36,432 nt of DNA from JBBROS01 sp964246015 (GTDB lineage Bacteria > Pseudomonadota > Alphaproteobacteria > Acetobacterales > Acetobacteraceae). The stretch lies in contig CAXTPG010000040.1 of NCBI GenBank assembly GCA_964246015.1, positions 1 to 36,432 on the forward strand, written 5' to 3'. Positions 16,178 to 25,346 of the stretch are shown in pieces. How positions within the stretch are numbered: position 1 is the first letter of the stretch; each line of letters opens with the position of its first letter. Below the pieces are notes generated by a model. It did no database searches. It worked only from the letters and a program-made list of their open reading frames with translations, and had not been told where the DNA came from. Made by a program: the position numbers and the translations under genes.

Positions 16178-19102
16178 TCATTCCAAGTGCGGCGGACATT
16201 GCGACGCCGGGGCCGCGGGCGCAAGCCGCAGCAGCGCATCGTTCAGCGCGCCGGCGCCAAGCCCCAGCGGCAGGATCCAGCCCCGGCCGCCCGCCCGCAC
16301 CCGGTCCGCCTGCGCCCCCAGGTCGAACACCGCCGCCGACAGGCCGGCCTGCCACGCCCGGCTGAGCGCGAAGCACCACGTCTCCGGCCAGACCGAGGGG
16401 ATGAACGCGATCCTTGCCCGCTGCGAGCGGATCAGCGCGACCGCGTCGGCGTCCTTGTACTCCCCGGTCACGAAGGCCGGGCCCGCGTCCATCAGCCGCT
16501 CGTCGTCGGCGGTGAAGCCCACCACGACGAACTCCATGGGCAGCGCCCGCGCGCGCGCATCCCGCACGCAGGCCAGCAGCGCCTCGTAGCCTTTTTCCAC
16601 GCCGATCGCGCCCACGACGGCGACGCGCAGCGTGTCCGCGGCCGCAGCCGGCGCCGGCGCGCGCAGGTCGGCGTCGTGCTCCCACGGCTCGACCTCCGGG
16701 TGGATGCCGGGGAAGTGCCGGCGCATCCGCCGGGCCGCGTCCTGCGACGGGACGATCACGCGCGCCGCCGCGCCCAGCTCCGCGGCCGATCGCGCCACCA
16801 GCTCGGCAACCGGCGGATCATCCTCCAGCAGGCTGCCCAGGTCGGCGATGCAGGCTTCGCAGCCCGCGATGTCCGGTTCCCCGCAATAGCGGCGGTCGAC
16901 GCTGACGAGGGCGATGCGGGGACAGAACCGGGCATAGTCGTGCACGACGCTGACCGCCTCCGCCCCCAGCCGTTGGGCCAGGCCCGCGATGGCGTGGTGA
17001 TGCCCCAGCAAATGATGCAGCTCGACCCGGTCCACCCGATCGGGCCGCAGCAGCTTCGCGAGCGCGGGCAGACCCTCGGGCATCGGGAAGACGAGGTTCG
17101 GGAAGGCCGGCCCTTCCGCCTCCGTGAGCCGGACGGCCGGCGCCCCCTGCTTCGTGCGGGCCGGCCGCAGCACGGCGCAGCGCCGGCCCGCTGCCGTCAC
17201 CGCCCCGGCCCGCTCCGCCACCACCCGATCGACACCGCCGCCGCCCTGGTGGGTCACCATCGCCACCGCGCCCGAACGCCGCCGCCCGGCCGCCCAGCGC
17301 AGCGCGTCCATGCGTGCCCGCGCCGGCGCCAGCGGGTCCGCCGCGACGTGCGCGGCCACCAGCGCGTCGTAGCCCGGGTGCAGCCGCGCCAGGACCGCCG
17401 CGTTGCGCCGGATCAGGTGCGCGCGGGCGCCCCCGAACGACGTCCCACCGACATGCGCCACGAACACGTCCAGCGCCGCGACGCTGCGCCAGCCCCGGTG
17501 GCGCGCGCGCAGGCACAGATCGTTCTCCTCGCCATAGCCCTGCGCGAACAGGTCTTCCCGCAGCAGGCCCACCTGGTCCAGGCAGTCCCGGCGCAGATAG
17601 AGGCAGAAGCCCACGCCCACCGGCAGGTCGGCCACCTGTCCGGCATTCGCGCGCTGCGCCAGCGCGTCCAGCCGCGCCGTTCCGGCCAGGTCCGGCATGG
17701 CGTTGCCGCCGCCGGGGTCGGGGTAGCTGACGATGGTGCCGTCATTGGTCAGCGGCGTCGCCGTGCCCACGTTCGGCGCGCTATAGGCGGCCGCGCGCAA
17801 CCGTTCCAGCCAGCCCGCCGGCACCAGCGTGTCGCTGTTCAGCAGCACCACGTCGCGTCCGGCCGCAGCGCGCAGCCCGGCGTTGGCCGCGCCGGGAAAG
17901 CCAAGGTTCTGCGGCAGGCGGACGAGCACGATGCGCCGCCGCGCGGCGAGCCGCCGCAGGGCCGCGACCAGCGCCGGGTCGGGCGACGCGTCCTCGACGA
18001 CGATCACCCGTGTCCCGCGCGGCACGGTGGCCAGGACGGAGTCCAGGCAGGCCATCGTCTCCGGCAGGCCGCGATGGACGGGGATGACGATGTCGGCCGC
18101 CGGCCGTGTCGCGCCGGGCACGGGCGGCGGTCCCATGACGTCCGCCCAGACCGGCCCGAAGCCCGCACGCGCCGGGTCGTTCGCCGCCCGGGTCTCCAGC
18201 CCGGGGTCCAGGGGGCTGCCGAGCAGGTGGCGCCCGTCCGGGCCCCGCACCGCGACGGGGGCGCCCAGCGCCGCCAGCGCCGCGGCGGGCACCGCGAAGC
18301 GGCGCGGCCGGGCCAGCGCGCGGGGATGGCCGATGCCCTCCGCGGGGGCGCTGGCGAGCACGTCCAGCGCGCCGCCCGGTCCCTCGATGCGGAGGGGCGG
18401 GTCGCGGTCGGGGTCCGCGGGGAACCAGGCCCAGCCGGACAGGCCCTGGCCGGCCGGCTCGACAAACCCCTCCATGGCGGCGAGGGTCCGCACCGGCAGG
18501 GGACTGCCCAGGGCCGGACCGCGCTCGCCCTCGACCTCGATCGACGCCGCGTGTCGCCAGCCCGGCGGGAGAGGCGCCGCGCCCCGGGCGAAATCTAGCC
18601 GGAGCGGCGTGCCATCCAGGCGGACGCGGCGCGGGGCGGGATGGGCGTGCAGCACGCCTTCGGTTGTCAGCCCGCACCATCCCTGCGGCGGCGCCAGCGC
18701 GTCGGCCAGGCTGCGAAGCGCCCCGGTGGGGACACCGGTCTGCAACGCCCGGGCCAGGGACGCCTGCGCCCGGGCCGGGTCGTGCATCAGGTGCGCGCAG
18801 GTGGCGAGCCCGGCCCAGGCGTCCGCCAGCCCGTGCCGGTCGGCCAGCGCCTGGAACAGACCCGCCGCGCGGTCCAGCACCCCGTCGCGCAGCAGTGCCG
18901 CCGCAAGCTCGATCGCGACCGTGCCGTCCAGCGGGAGCATGCGGTGCGCACGCTCCAGCCAGCGGCGCTGTTCCTGCGGGTCGGCCGCCTGCTTGGCCCG
19001 GCGGAACGACGTCAGGACCAGGTCGTGCCATGCCTCCTCACGCGTGCGGGTGCGCCGCCGCTGCGCCCGCGCCTCCACGTCGGACAGCAGCGCGTTGCTC
19101 AT
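16178..19102 (-). CDS. large multidomain glycosyltransferase: TPR - GT2 - GT4
   Basis: The product has 974 residues. About 20-140 is a helical TPR-like region. About 150-325 is a mixed region with SGWAWFPADPDRDPP. About 335-575 is a GT2 domain (DIVIPVHRGLPETMACLDSV, then VVVEDAS-type and LLNSDTLVPAGWLERL motifs and YGEENDLCLRARHRGW). About 600-960 is a GT4-like domain (LHHLLGHHHAIAG, VGAIGVEKGYEALLACVRDA, SVWPETWCFALSRAWQAG). It probably makes two successive sugar transfers. It starts 14 bases after the Sel1 gene and ends 22 bases before the hydrophobic-W gene. Such fusions are common in cell-surface glycan loci; donor and acceptor are unknown. Confidence 0.88.
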   Translation of the reverse strand: MSNALLSDVEARAQRRRTRTREEAWHDLVLTSFRRAKQAADPQEQRRWLERAHRMLPLDGTVAIELAAALLRDGVLDRAAGLFQALADRHGLADAWAGLATCAHLMHDPARAQASLARALQTGVPTGALRSLADALAPPQGWCGLTTEGVLHAHPAPRRVRLDGTPLRLDFARGAAPLPPGWRHAASIEVEGERGPALGSPLPVRTLAAMEGFVEPAGQGLSGWAWFPADPDRDPPLRIEGPGGALDVLASAPAEGIGHPRALARPRRFAVPAAALAALGAPVAVRGPDGRHLLGSPLDPGLETRAANDPARAGFGPVWADVMGPPPVPGATRPAADIVIPVHRGLPETMACLDSVLATVPRGTRVIVVEDASPDPALVAALRRLAARRRIVLVRLPQNLGFPGAANAGLRAAAGRDVVLLNSDTLVPAGWLERLRAAAYSAPNVGTATPLTNDGTIVSYPDPGGGNAMPDLAGTARLDALAQRANAGQVADLPVGVGFCLYLRRDCLDQVGLLREDLFAQGYGEENDLCLRARHRGWRSVAALDVFVAHVGGTSFGGARAHLIRRNAAVLARLHPGYDALVAAHVAADPLAPARARMDALRWAAGRRRSGAVAMVTHQGGGGVDRVVAERAGAVTAAGRRCAVLRPARTKQGAPAVRLTEAEGPAFPNLVFPMPEGLPALAKLLRPDRVDRVELHHLLGHHHAIAGLAQRLGAEAVSVVHDYARFCPRIALVSVDRRYCGEPDIAGCEACIADLGSLLEDDPPVAELVARSAAELGAAARVIVPSQDAARRMRRHFPGIHPEVEPWEHDADLRAPAPAAAADTLRVAVVGAIGVEKGYEALLACVRDARARALPMEFVVVGFTADDERLMDAGPAFVTGEYKDADAVALIRSQRARIAFIPSVWPETWCFALSRAWQAGLSAAVFDLGAQADRVRAGGRGWILPLGLGAGALNDALLRLAPAAPASQCPPHLE

Positions 19103-19116
19103 GTCCTACACGGCGC

Positions 19117-20895
19117 CTACAGGGCTGCGACGGGCTGTTCTGCCCCTTGCGCTTCGGGGCGGGCGCGGTCCATGGCGTCCAGGTCGCCTTGCGCCTCCTT
19201 GACGCCGGCCTTCAGCGCGGCCTCCAGCAGGGCGCGGCCGCGGACTGGGTCGTGCTCGCCGCCCAGCCGGCGGACCAGGTAGCGGCCCAGCATCAGCTTC
19301 GCGTAGGGGTGGCCCTTCGCGGCCGCCTTCTCGAACCAGGCCTGTGCGGCCGGGCGATCTTCCGGCACGTCGTGGCCGCCGCCCAGCAGCGCGCCCATGG
19401 CGAACTGCGCGCCGGTGTGGTCCTTCTCCGCCGCGGCCAGGAACAGCCGCCCGGCGCCGGCGTGGTCCCGCGGGCCGCCCCGGCCGTTCACCATCATCTC
19501 CGCCAGCGCGACCTGGGCGTCGACCATCCCGGCCTCGGCCGCGCGGTGGATCCAGTGCCGTCCCTCGACGAGGTCGGCATCGACGCCGCGCCCTTCCGAC
19601 AGCATCCGGCCGTACCAGAATTGCGCGTTCACGACGCCGTCGGCGGCCCTTCGCAGCCACTCGGCCGCGCGCCGGTCGTCACGCTCGACGCCCACGCCCT
19701 CGGCCAGGCAGACGCCGAAGTTGAAGGCGGCGAGCAGGTCGCCGGAATGGGCCGCTTCCTCGAACCACTCGCGGGTGCGGACGCGGTCCTCGGGCTTGCC
19801 TGCGCCGGTCAGGACAAGCTGGGCCAGGTTGCCGCGCGATTCCGCGTCGCCCTGTTCGGCGGAGAGGCGGAACCAGCGGGCGGCCTCATCCGGGTCGCGC
19901 GCGACGCCGGCGCCGGTCAGATACAGCATGGCCAGCGCGCGGGCGGCGGTGCGGTGCCCGTTCTCGGCCGCGCGGGTGTACCACGCCGCCGCCTCGGCAT
20001 AGTTCGGCGGCAGGTCGCCGCCGCGCGAATAGAGGTCGCCGACCAGGGCCGCCGCCTCCGGATCGCCCGCCAGCGCGGCGCGGCGCATGAACGACTCGCC
20101 CTTCACGACGTCCTTGGGCACGCCCTTGCCCTCGAGCAAGGCCAGCCCCCAGCGCGCCATGCCGGAGCGCACGCCCAGCGCCGCGGCCCGCTCGTAGAGG
20201 CCGGCCGCGACGGCGAGGTCCTGCTCCACGCCGATCGCGGCCTCGACCATCGTGCCCATCAGGTAGACGCCGAGGGGAAGGTTGGCCGCGGCCGCCTTCG
20301 CCATCTCGGCCGCCGCGAGCGCCTTCGTCGCGTCGTCGTTCGCGTCCCGCAGGATCGACAGGGCGAGGCCCATCGACCCTTGCGCGCAGCCCCCGGCCGC
20401 CGATTTGCGATACCACGCCTCCGCCTGCGGCAGGTCGCGCATCGATTCCGGGCCGGAGGTCATCAGGAACGCGAGCAGCGCCTGCGCGTCGGCCGACCCG
20501 GCTTCCGCCGCCGGGCGCGCCCATCGGGCCGCCTTTTCGAAATCCGGTTCCGTCGCGGCCCCGTCGGCGAAGACCGATGCGGCGCCGACGCCGCCTTCCG
20601 ACTTGTTCGCGCCCGTCAGGTACAGGGCCGCCAGGACGGATTGCGCCTCGATCTGTCCGGCCTCGGCGGCGCGTTGCAGCCATTGGGTGGCGCTGGCGCG
20701 GCTGTGCGGCACCCCGCGGCCTTCCAGGTAGGCCTTGCCGACCCAGTACTGCGCCCGGCGATCCCCCTTCCGCGCCGCTTTCGCGAGGGTCGGGAACACC
20801 GTGTTCAGGCGGCCGGCCTCGGCGGCCGCGAACGCCGCCCTCAACTGGGCCGCGGGGAACAGCAGCCCCCGCAGCCGCCCGATCAGCGAAGCCAT
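19117..20895 (-). CDS. Sel1-repeat protein
   Basis: The product has 592 residues, nearly all Sel1-like TPR repeats of about 36 residues (around thirteen; clear copies are LAMLYLTGAGVARDPDEAAR, YGRMLSEGRGVDADLVEGRH and VGKAYLEGRGVPHSRASATQ). No lipobox or convincing signal peptide is seen. Sel1 solenoids are scaffolds in signalling, secretion and exopolysaccharide systems. It lies 18 bases after the HlyD gene and 14 before the TPR-glycosyltransferase, so it is inside the operon. It may hold the glycosyltransferases or cargo at the exporter. Confidence 0.92.
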   Translation of the reverse strand: MASLIGRLRGLLFPAAQLRAAFAAAEAGRLNTVFPTLAKAARKGDRRAQYWVGKAYLEGRGVPHSRASATQWLQRAAEAGQIEAQSVLAALYLTGANKSEGGVGAASVFADGAATEPDFEKAARWARPAAEAGSADAQALLAFLMTSGPESMRDLPQAEAWYRKSAAGGCAQGSMGLALSILRDANDDATKALAAAEMAKAAAANLPLGVYLMGTMVEAAIGVEQDLAVAAGLYERAAALGVRSGMARWGLALLEGKGVPKDVVKGESFMRRAALAGDPEAAALVGDLYSRGGDLPPNYAEAAAWYTRAAENGHRTAARALAMLYLTGAGVARDPDEAARWFRLSAEQGDAESRGNLAQLVLTGAGKPEDRVRTREWFEEAAHSGDLLAAFNFGVCLAEGVGVERDDRRAAEWLRRAADGVVNAQFWYGRMLSEGRGVDADLVEGRHWIHRAAEAGMVDAQVALAEMMVNGRGGPRDHAGAGRLFLAAAEKDHTGAQFAMGALLGGGHDVPEDRPAAQAWFEKAAAKGHPYAKLMLGRYLVRRLGGEHDPVRGRALLEAALKAGVKEAQGDLDAMDRARPEAQGAEQPVAAL

Positions 20896-20913
20896 GGCGT
20901 CAAGGCTCGGCCA

Positions 20914-22308
20914 TCACGGTTCGCGCATCCCGTCCAGGGCGATGGGCAGCACGCGGCTCAGCAGGTAGCTCATGACCGTGCGCTTGCCGACCTTCACGTC
21001 GGCGCTGACCGGCATGCCGGGCGTGACGCGGAAGCCGGGCGGCGTGTCGTGCAGCTTGACCTCGTCCATCGTCACGCGGGCGCGGAAGAAGGCGAGGCCG
21101 GTCTGCGGCATCTGCTGGATGCCGCGCTGCTTCTGGTCCGGATCGCCGGTGAAGCTGTCGGGGCTGACGAAGCGGACCGCGCCCTCCGCGCTGCCGTACT
21201 GGGTGCTGGGGAAGGCGTCGAACTTGATGGTGACGGGGTTGCCGGGGTGGACGAAGCCGGCATCCGCGCCCGCGACGTTCACCTCGACCTCGAGCGGCGC
21301 GTCGATGGGCGTCAGGGACATCAGTTGCTCGCCGGGCTGCAGCACGGCGCCGGTCGACACCTTCGCGATGTTCAGGACGATGGAGTCCTGGTCGGCGCGG
21401 AGTTCGACCAGTTGCTTGCGCCGGGTCGCCTTGGCGAGGTTCTCCCGCGCGTCGCTCAGCTTGCGGCCCTGCTCGGTCAGGTCCTGGATCACCTGGCTGC
21501 GCCAGCTCTGGTCATAGCCGTCGCGTTCCGCCTGCATGGCGGCCAGGTCGCGCGAGCCCTGGATGGCCTGCGACCGGGCGGTGTTCAGCTTATTCTCGGC
21601 ATCGAGCCGGGCGTCGGTCGCGGCCATGCGGTTGATGATGCTGCCGCTGCCGAGCTTCTCGAGCTCGGCGCGCTTGCTTTCCAGTTCGACGGCGATCTTC
21701 AGGCGGTCGGTGAACGACGCGACGTCGGACATGATGCGCTGGATCTGCGCCTGCAGGCTGCTGATCTTCTGCGAGTAGTTCTCCATCTTGAAGCCACGCT
21801 CGGCGGCGCGCTGGGTGAAGATCGCCTTCTGCAGCAGGGCCATGGGGGACGCGTCGCGCGGGCGGAAATCGGTGCCGGAGGCCTCGGCCTGCAGGCGGTC
21901 GACCTCGGCCTGCAGGCTTTCGACCTGGCTGGTCAGCGCGCCTGCGTCGGCGGTGGCGAAGGTGGGGTCGAGCCGGGCGAGCAGGTCGCCCTTCTTGACC
22001 ACCTGGCCCTCCCGCACGTCGACGCTGCGCACGATCGCCAGCTCCAGCGGCTGGATGACGCTGCTGGCCTGCTGCGCCACGACCTTGCCGGCGGCGGTGA
22101 CGACCTTGTCGACCGGGATCAGCGCGGCGGCGGCGAAGCACGCCACGACCAGCGTGCACACCACGGTGTTGATGCCGCGCGCGCCGTACAGCACCGGCGC
22201 CACGGTCAGCGCGGCGGATGGCGAGTGGAACTCCAGCAGAGACGGCAACGCCGCCGCCTCGGCCCGCTTCACGCTCCGGCTTTCGCCGCGCAACGTCAAT
22301 GCGCCCAT
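20914..22308 (-). CDS. HlyD-family type I secretion periplasmic adaptor
   Basis: The product has 464 residues, the normal HlyD/PrtE size, with CGGAGG 7 bases before the ATG. A short cytosolic N-terminus and one membrane helix (about 46-65) lead to the first half-lipoyl segment (VREGQVVKKGDLLARLD). A long coiled-coil hairpin (about 115-300) follows, then the second lipoyl/beta-barrel part (LRADQDSIVLNIAKVSTGAV, PGEQLMSL) and the C-terminal GFRVTPGMPVSADVKVGKRT. The last segment is typical of type I secretion adaptors. It bridges the ABC exporter to a TolC-type outer-membrane channel, which is not encoded here. It lies 44 bases after the exporter gene. Confidence 0.95.
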   Translation of the reverse strand: MGALTLRGESRSVKRAEAAALPSLLEFHSPSAALTVAPVLYGARGINTVVCTLVVACFAAAALIPVDKVVTAAGKVVAQQASSVIQPLELAIVRSVDVREGQVVKKGDLLARLDPTFATADAGALTSQVESLQAEVDRLQAEASGTDFRPRDASPMALLQKAIFTQRAAERGFKMENYSQKISSLQAQIQRIMSDVASFTDRLKIAVELESKRAELEKLGSGSIINRMAATDARLDAENKLNTARSQAIQGSRDLAAMQAERDGYDQSWRSQVIQDLTEQGRKLSDARENLAKATRRKQLVELRADQDSIVLNIAKVSTGAVLQPGEQLMSLTPIDAPLEVEVNVAGADAGFVHPGNPVTIKFDAFPSTQYGSAEGAVRFVSPDSFTGDPDQKQRGIQQMPQTGLAFFRARVTMDEVKLHDTPPGFRVTPGMPVSADVKVGKRTVMSYLLSRVLPIALDGMREP

Positions 22309-22352
22309 GATCGGCCTCCGTTCAAATCAAAGATGATGTCGGTCGCATGCCG

Positions 22353-24635
22353 TCAATCGCCCTGGGCCGCCACGGGCACCAGCGCGGCGGCGTTGCGGTT
22401 GCCGTCCAGGTGGCGGTTCTGCTGCGACCACAGCGTGCGGTAGATGGAGCACCGTTCCAGCAGGGTCTTGTGCGGCGCCAGGTCAACCACCCCGCCGCGG
22501 TCCATGACCAGGATGAGGTCGCAGTCGATCAGCGACGACAGACGGTGCGAGACGATGACCATCGTCCGCCCCTTCGCGAGGCGGGTGAGGTTCGCGTTCA
22601 CCAGCGCCTCGCTTTCCGGGTCCAGCGCGCTGGTCGCTTCGTCCAGGATCATGAGCTTCGGGTCGGCGATCACGGCGCGCGCGATGGCCAGGCGCTGCCG
22701 CTGCCCGCCGGAGAGGTTCGCCGAGCCTTCCTCGATGAACGTGTCGTAGCCGCCGGGCAGACGCTCGATGAACTCCTCGGCACCTGCGAGCCGTGCGGCC
22801 TTCACCACGTCGTCCAGCGTCAGACCGGGCCGCCCGGCGGTGATGTTGTCGCGCACGGTGCCGCGGAACAGGAAGTTGTCCTGCAGCACGACGCCGAAGC
22901 TGCGGCGCAGATGGGTGAGGTTGATCTCCCGCAGCTCGACCCCGTCGATCTTCAGGAAGCCGTTGTACTCGCGGTTGATGCCCTGCAGCAGCCGGGTCAT
23001 CGTGCTTTTGCCCGAGCCGCTGCGGCCGACGACGCCCAGCATGGTGCCGGCGGGGATGCTGAAATTCACCTTGTCCAGCGCCGGGGTCTTGGTGCCCGGG
23101 TAGGTGAAGGTCAGATCCTCGAACGACACGGCGCCGGCGATGCGGGGGCGCATGCCGGACTTCATGGCCGCCGTCTCGGTCGGGTTGTTCAGCACGAGGC
23201 CGACCTGGGCGATGGAGGCCCGCACGTCCTCGAAATCCTCGATCAGGCGGGCGGCCGACACCAGCGGCTGGGTCACGCGGGCGCCCAGCATCATGAACGC
23301 GACCAGGCCGCCGACCGCGATCCCGGTCTGGTCGTGCAGCGCGATGTAGGCGCCGATCAGGATGACGCCGCGCTGGATGAAGCTTTCGATGGGGGCGATG
23401 ATCGTCTGCGGCATGTTGGCCGTGCGCCCGGCCTGCAGCTTCAACTCGCCGGCCAGGGCCGTGCGCTCGTCCCATTCGGCCCGGCGCTGCGGTTCCAGCG
23501 CCAGGGATTTCACCGTGCGGATGCCGTGCACGGTTTCGACCAGGGTCGTGCCCTTCATCGACTCCGCCTGCGTCTGCTTGCCGATGATGACACGCAGCGC
23601 CGGCAGGAAGGCGAGGATGACGCCCGCGATCAGCACCGCGCAGACCAGGACGATCCAGGCCAGCGTCGGCTCCATCCAGAACAGCAGCGGCAGCAGGAAC
23701 ACCAGCGTGAACATGTCCAGGAAGGTGCCCATCAGCTTCCCGGTCAGGAACTCGCGGATCTTCCAGATCTGCGCGAGCCGGAAGTTGGTCTGCCCGGCCG
23801 GCGTCTTCTCGAAATAGTCGAGCGGGAGGCCCAGCAGACGGTCGAACATATGGATGTTGAGCTTGGCGTCGACGCGGGTGGAGACGACCTGGACGATCTC
23901 GCGCCGGGCATAGCCCAGCAGCGTCTCATAGAGGGTCGTGATGCCCAGGATGACGGCGAGCAGCACCAGGGTGGAGAAGCTGCGGTGCACGACCACGCGG
24001 TCGACGACGGTCATCACCAGCAGCGGCGGGATGATCGTGAGCGCGCTCAACGTGATGGAGGCGATGCTGACGTCGCGGAGCGACCGCTTTTCGAGGAAGA
24101 CGAGGCCCATCAGCCACGACAGGTTGAACGGCTTGTCGGCTTCGGAGACGGCGCGCATGGTCCGCACCAGCAGGACCTCGCCGTCCCACACCTCGGACAG
24201 GCGCAGCTCGTCGACGGCCACCGGCTCCTCGGACGCGGCGGTGCGGGGGTCGCGCAGGCCGACGATGTTCGCCTGCATGTTGGCGCCGACCATGAGCGCG
24301 GCCGAGCCGTCCTTCATCAGGAGGATCACGGGCGGCGGGGGGTTCTGCGATCCCAGCAGCTTGAACAGCGCGCGCCAGCGCACCCGCTCCGCCTTCGCGT
24401 GCAGGCCCGCCTCGCGCGCCCAGGCCGCCAGCGCTGCCGGCGACGGCACCGCCTCGCCCACCGCCGGACGGAAATCAGCGGGGCGCAGCTCCACGCCATG
24501 ATGCCGCGCGACGGCGGCGACGGCGAGCAGCCGCGTGTCCGTTGCGGCCCCTTCGCCCTCGATCGTGGAGGCGTCGAGGCGTGGGAGCGAGACCGGATCG
24601 CTGGCGTTGTTCTGGTCCACGGGCACATCCTTCAT
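22353..24635 (-). CDS. type I secretion ABC exporter (permease/ATPase, C39-like domain)
   Basis: The product has 760 residues. The N-terminal C39-like domain (about 25-150) lacks the protease cysteine (DTRLLAVAAVARHHG in its place), as in HlyB-type exporters that bind rather than cleave RTX-type cargo. Six membrane helices lie at about 165-440. The nucleotide-binding domain has Walker A GRSGSGKST (537-545), signature LSGGQ (641-645) and Walker B LMILDEA (661-667). ATG 24635 was chosen; a GTG three codons upstream is possible and neither has a good Shine-Dalgarno. It is the first gene of a six-gene operon with HlyD, Sel1, glycosyltransferases and a hydrophobic-W-like protein. No RTX cargo gene is in the window. 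Confidence 0.94.
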   Translation of the reverse strand: MKDVPVDQNNASDPVSLPRLDASTIEGEGAATDTRLLAVAAVARHHGVELRPADFRPAVGEAVPSPAALAAWAREAGLHAKAERVRWRALFKLLGSQNPPPPVILLMKDGSAALMVGANMQANIVGLRDPRTAASEEPVAVDELRLSEVWDGEVLLVRTMRAVSEADKPFNLSWLMGLVFLEKRSLRDVSIASITLSALTIIPPLLVMTVVDRVVVHRSFSTLVLLAVILGITTLYETLLGYARREIVQVVSTRVDAKLNIHMFDRLLGLPLDYFEKTPAGQTNFRLAQIWKIREFLTGKLMGTFLDMFTLVFLLPLLFWMEPTLAWIVLVCAVLIAGVILAFLPALRVIIGKQTQAESMKGTTLVETVHGIRTVKSLALEPQRRAEWDERTALAGELKLQAGRTANMPQTIIAPIESFIQRGVILIGAYIALHDQTGIAVGGLVAFMMLGARVTQPLVSAARLIEDFEDVRASIAQVGLVLNNPTETAAMKSGMRPRIAGAVSFEDLTFTYPGTKTPALDKVNFSIPAGTMLGVVGRSGSGKSTMTRLLQGINREYNGFLKIDGVELREINLTHLRRSFGVVLQDNFLFRGTVRDNITAGRPGLTLDDVVKAARLAGAEEFIERLPGGYDTFIEEGSANLSGGQRQRLAIARAVIADPKLMILDEATSALDPESEALVNANLTRLAKGRTMVIVSHRLSSLIDCDLILVMDRGGVVDLAPHKTLLERCSIYRTLWSQQNRHLDGNRNAAALVPVAAQGD

Positions 24636-24797
24636 GGCAAGCACCGACGGACGGGTGAACCGCCTGCCGGTGCCGCCTTATATCACGCCCTGATCGCCTC
24701 CGCTCGACAAATGAGGTTAACGGACGGTCAACGGGCGCACGGCTAATACGCCGTTCTTGCAACGGTAGCGGCCCGGAATGCAAGCCTTGTCGCCGCC

Positions 24798-25346
24798 ATG
24801 CCCCGACTCTATGAACACGGAATGGAGATACGCCCCGCCACCGACGCCGACATCCCCGAGATCCAGGCCATCTACGCCCACCATGTGCTGCACGGCGCCG
24901 GCACGTTCGAGGAGACGCCGCCCAGCGTCGAGGACATGGCGGCCCGGTTCCGCACCATAACCGGCCGGGGCTGGTCGTACCTGGTGGCCGCCGACGACAC
25001 CGGCGTGCTGGGCTACGGATACTACATGCAGTTCCGCGACCGCTCGGCCTACCGGTTCTCCGCCGAGAACAGCATCTATGTCCGCGACGACGTGCGCGGG
25101 CAGGGGGTGGGCAAGGCGCTGGTCCTGCGGCTGCTGCTGGACGCGGAGTCGGCCGGGTTCCGCCAGATGTTCGCGGTGATCGGCGATTCCGACAACGTCG
25201 GCTCGATCGGCGTCCATTCCTCGGTGGGCTTCCAGCGCTGCGGGCTGCTGCGCGCCTCCGGCTTCAAGTTCGGCCGATGGGTCGATACCGTCTATATGCA
25301 GCGGCCGCTCGGCCGCGGCGATGCGACGTTGCCCGACCCGGAATGA
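24798..25346 (+). CDS. GNAT N-acetyltransferase, phosphinothricin acetyltransferase-like
   Basis: The product has 182 residues. IRPATDADIPEIQAIYAHHV at the front, the acetyl-CoA loop RGQGVGKAL and the C-terminal FKFGRWVDTVYMQRPL are characteristic of the Pat/Bar/YncA group, which acetylates small amines such as phosphinothricin or methionine sulfone/sulfoximine. The start is uncertain: ATG 24798 gives 8 extra residues before the canonical MEIRPATD at 24822, and neither has a clear Shine-Dalgarno. The stop overlaps the next gene's ATG (ATGA), so it is coupled to a glycosyltransferase gene. Its role in that context is unclear. Confidence 0.9.
   Translation: MPRLYEHGMEIRPATDADIPEIQAIYAHHVLHGAGTFEETPPSVEDMAARFRTITGRGWSYLVAADDTGVLGYGYYMQFRDRSAYRFSAENSIYVRDDVRGQGVGKALVLRLLLDAESAGFRQMFAVIGDSDNVGSIGVHSSVGFQRCGLLRASGFKFGRWVDTVYMQRPLGRGDATLPDPE

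Noticed and set aside
18664..22443. 1259-codon open frame on the plus strand
   Set aside because: Antisense to the TPR-glycosyltransferase, Sel1 and HlyD genes. It spans several real genes and shows no domain.
22347..24746. 799-codon open frame on the plus strand
   Set aside because: Antisense to the ABC exporter; composition is that of a shadow frame.
24636..24797. possible promoter pair in the divergent gap between exporter and acetyltransferase
   Set aside because: TATAAG and TTGTCG/TTGACC elements exist but none combine with 16-18 base spacing, so no promoter is called. The gap surely holds one for the operon.
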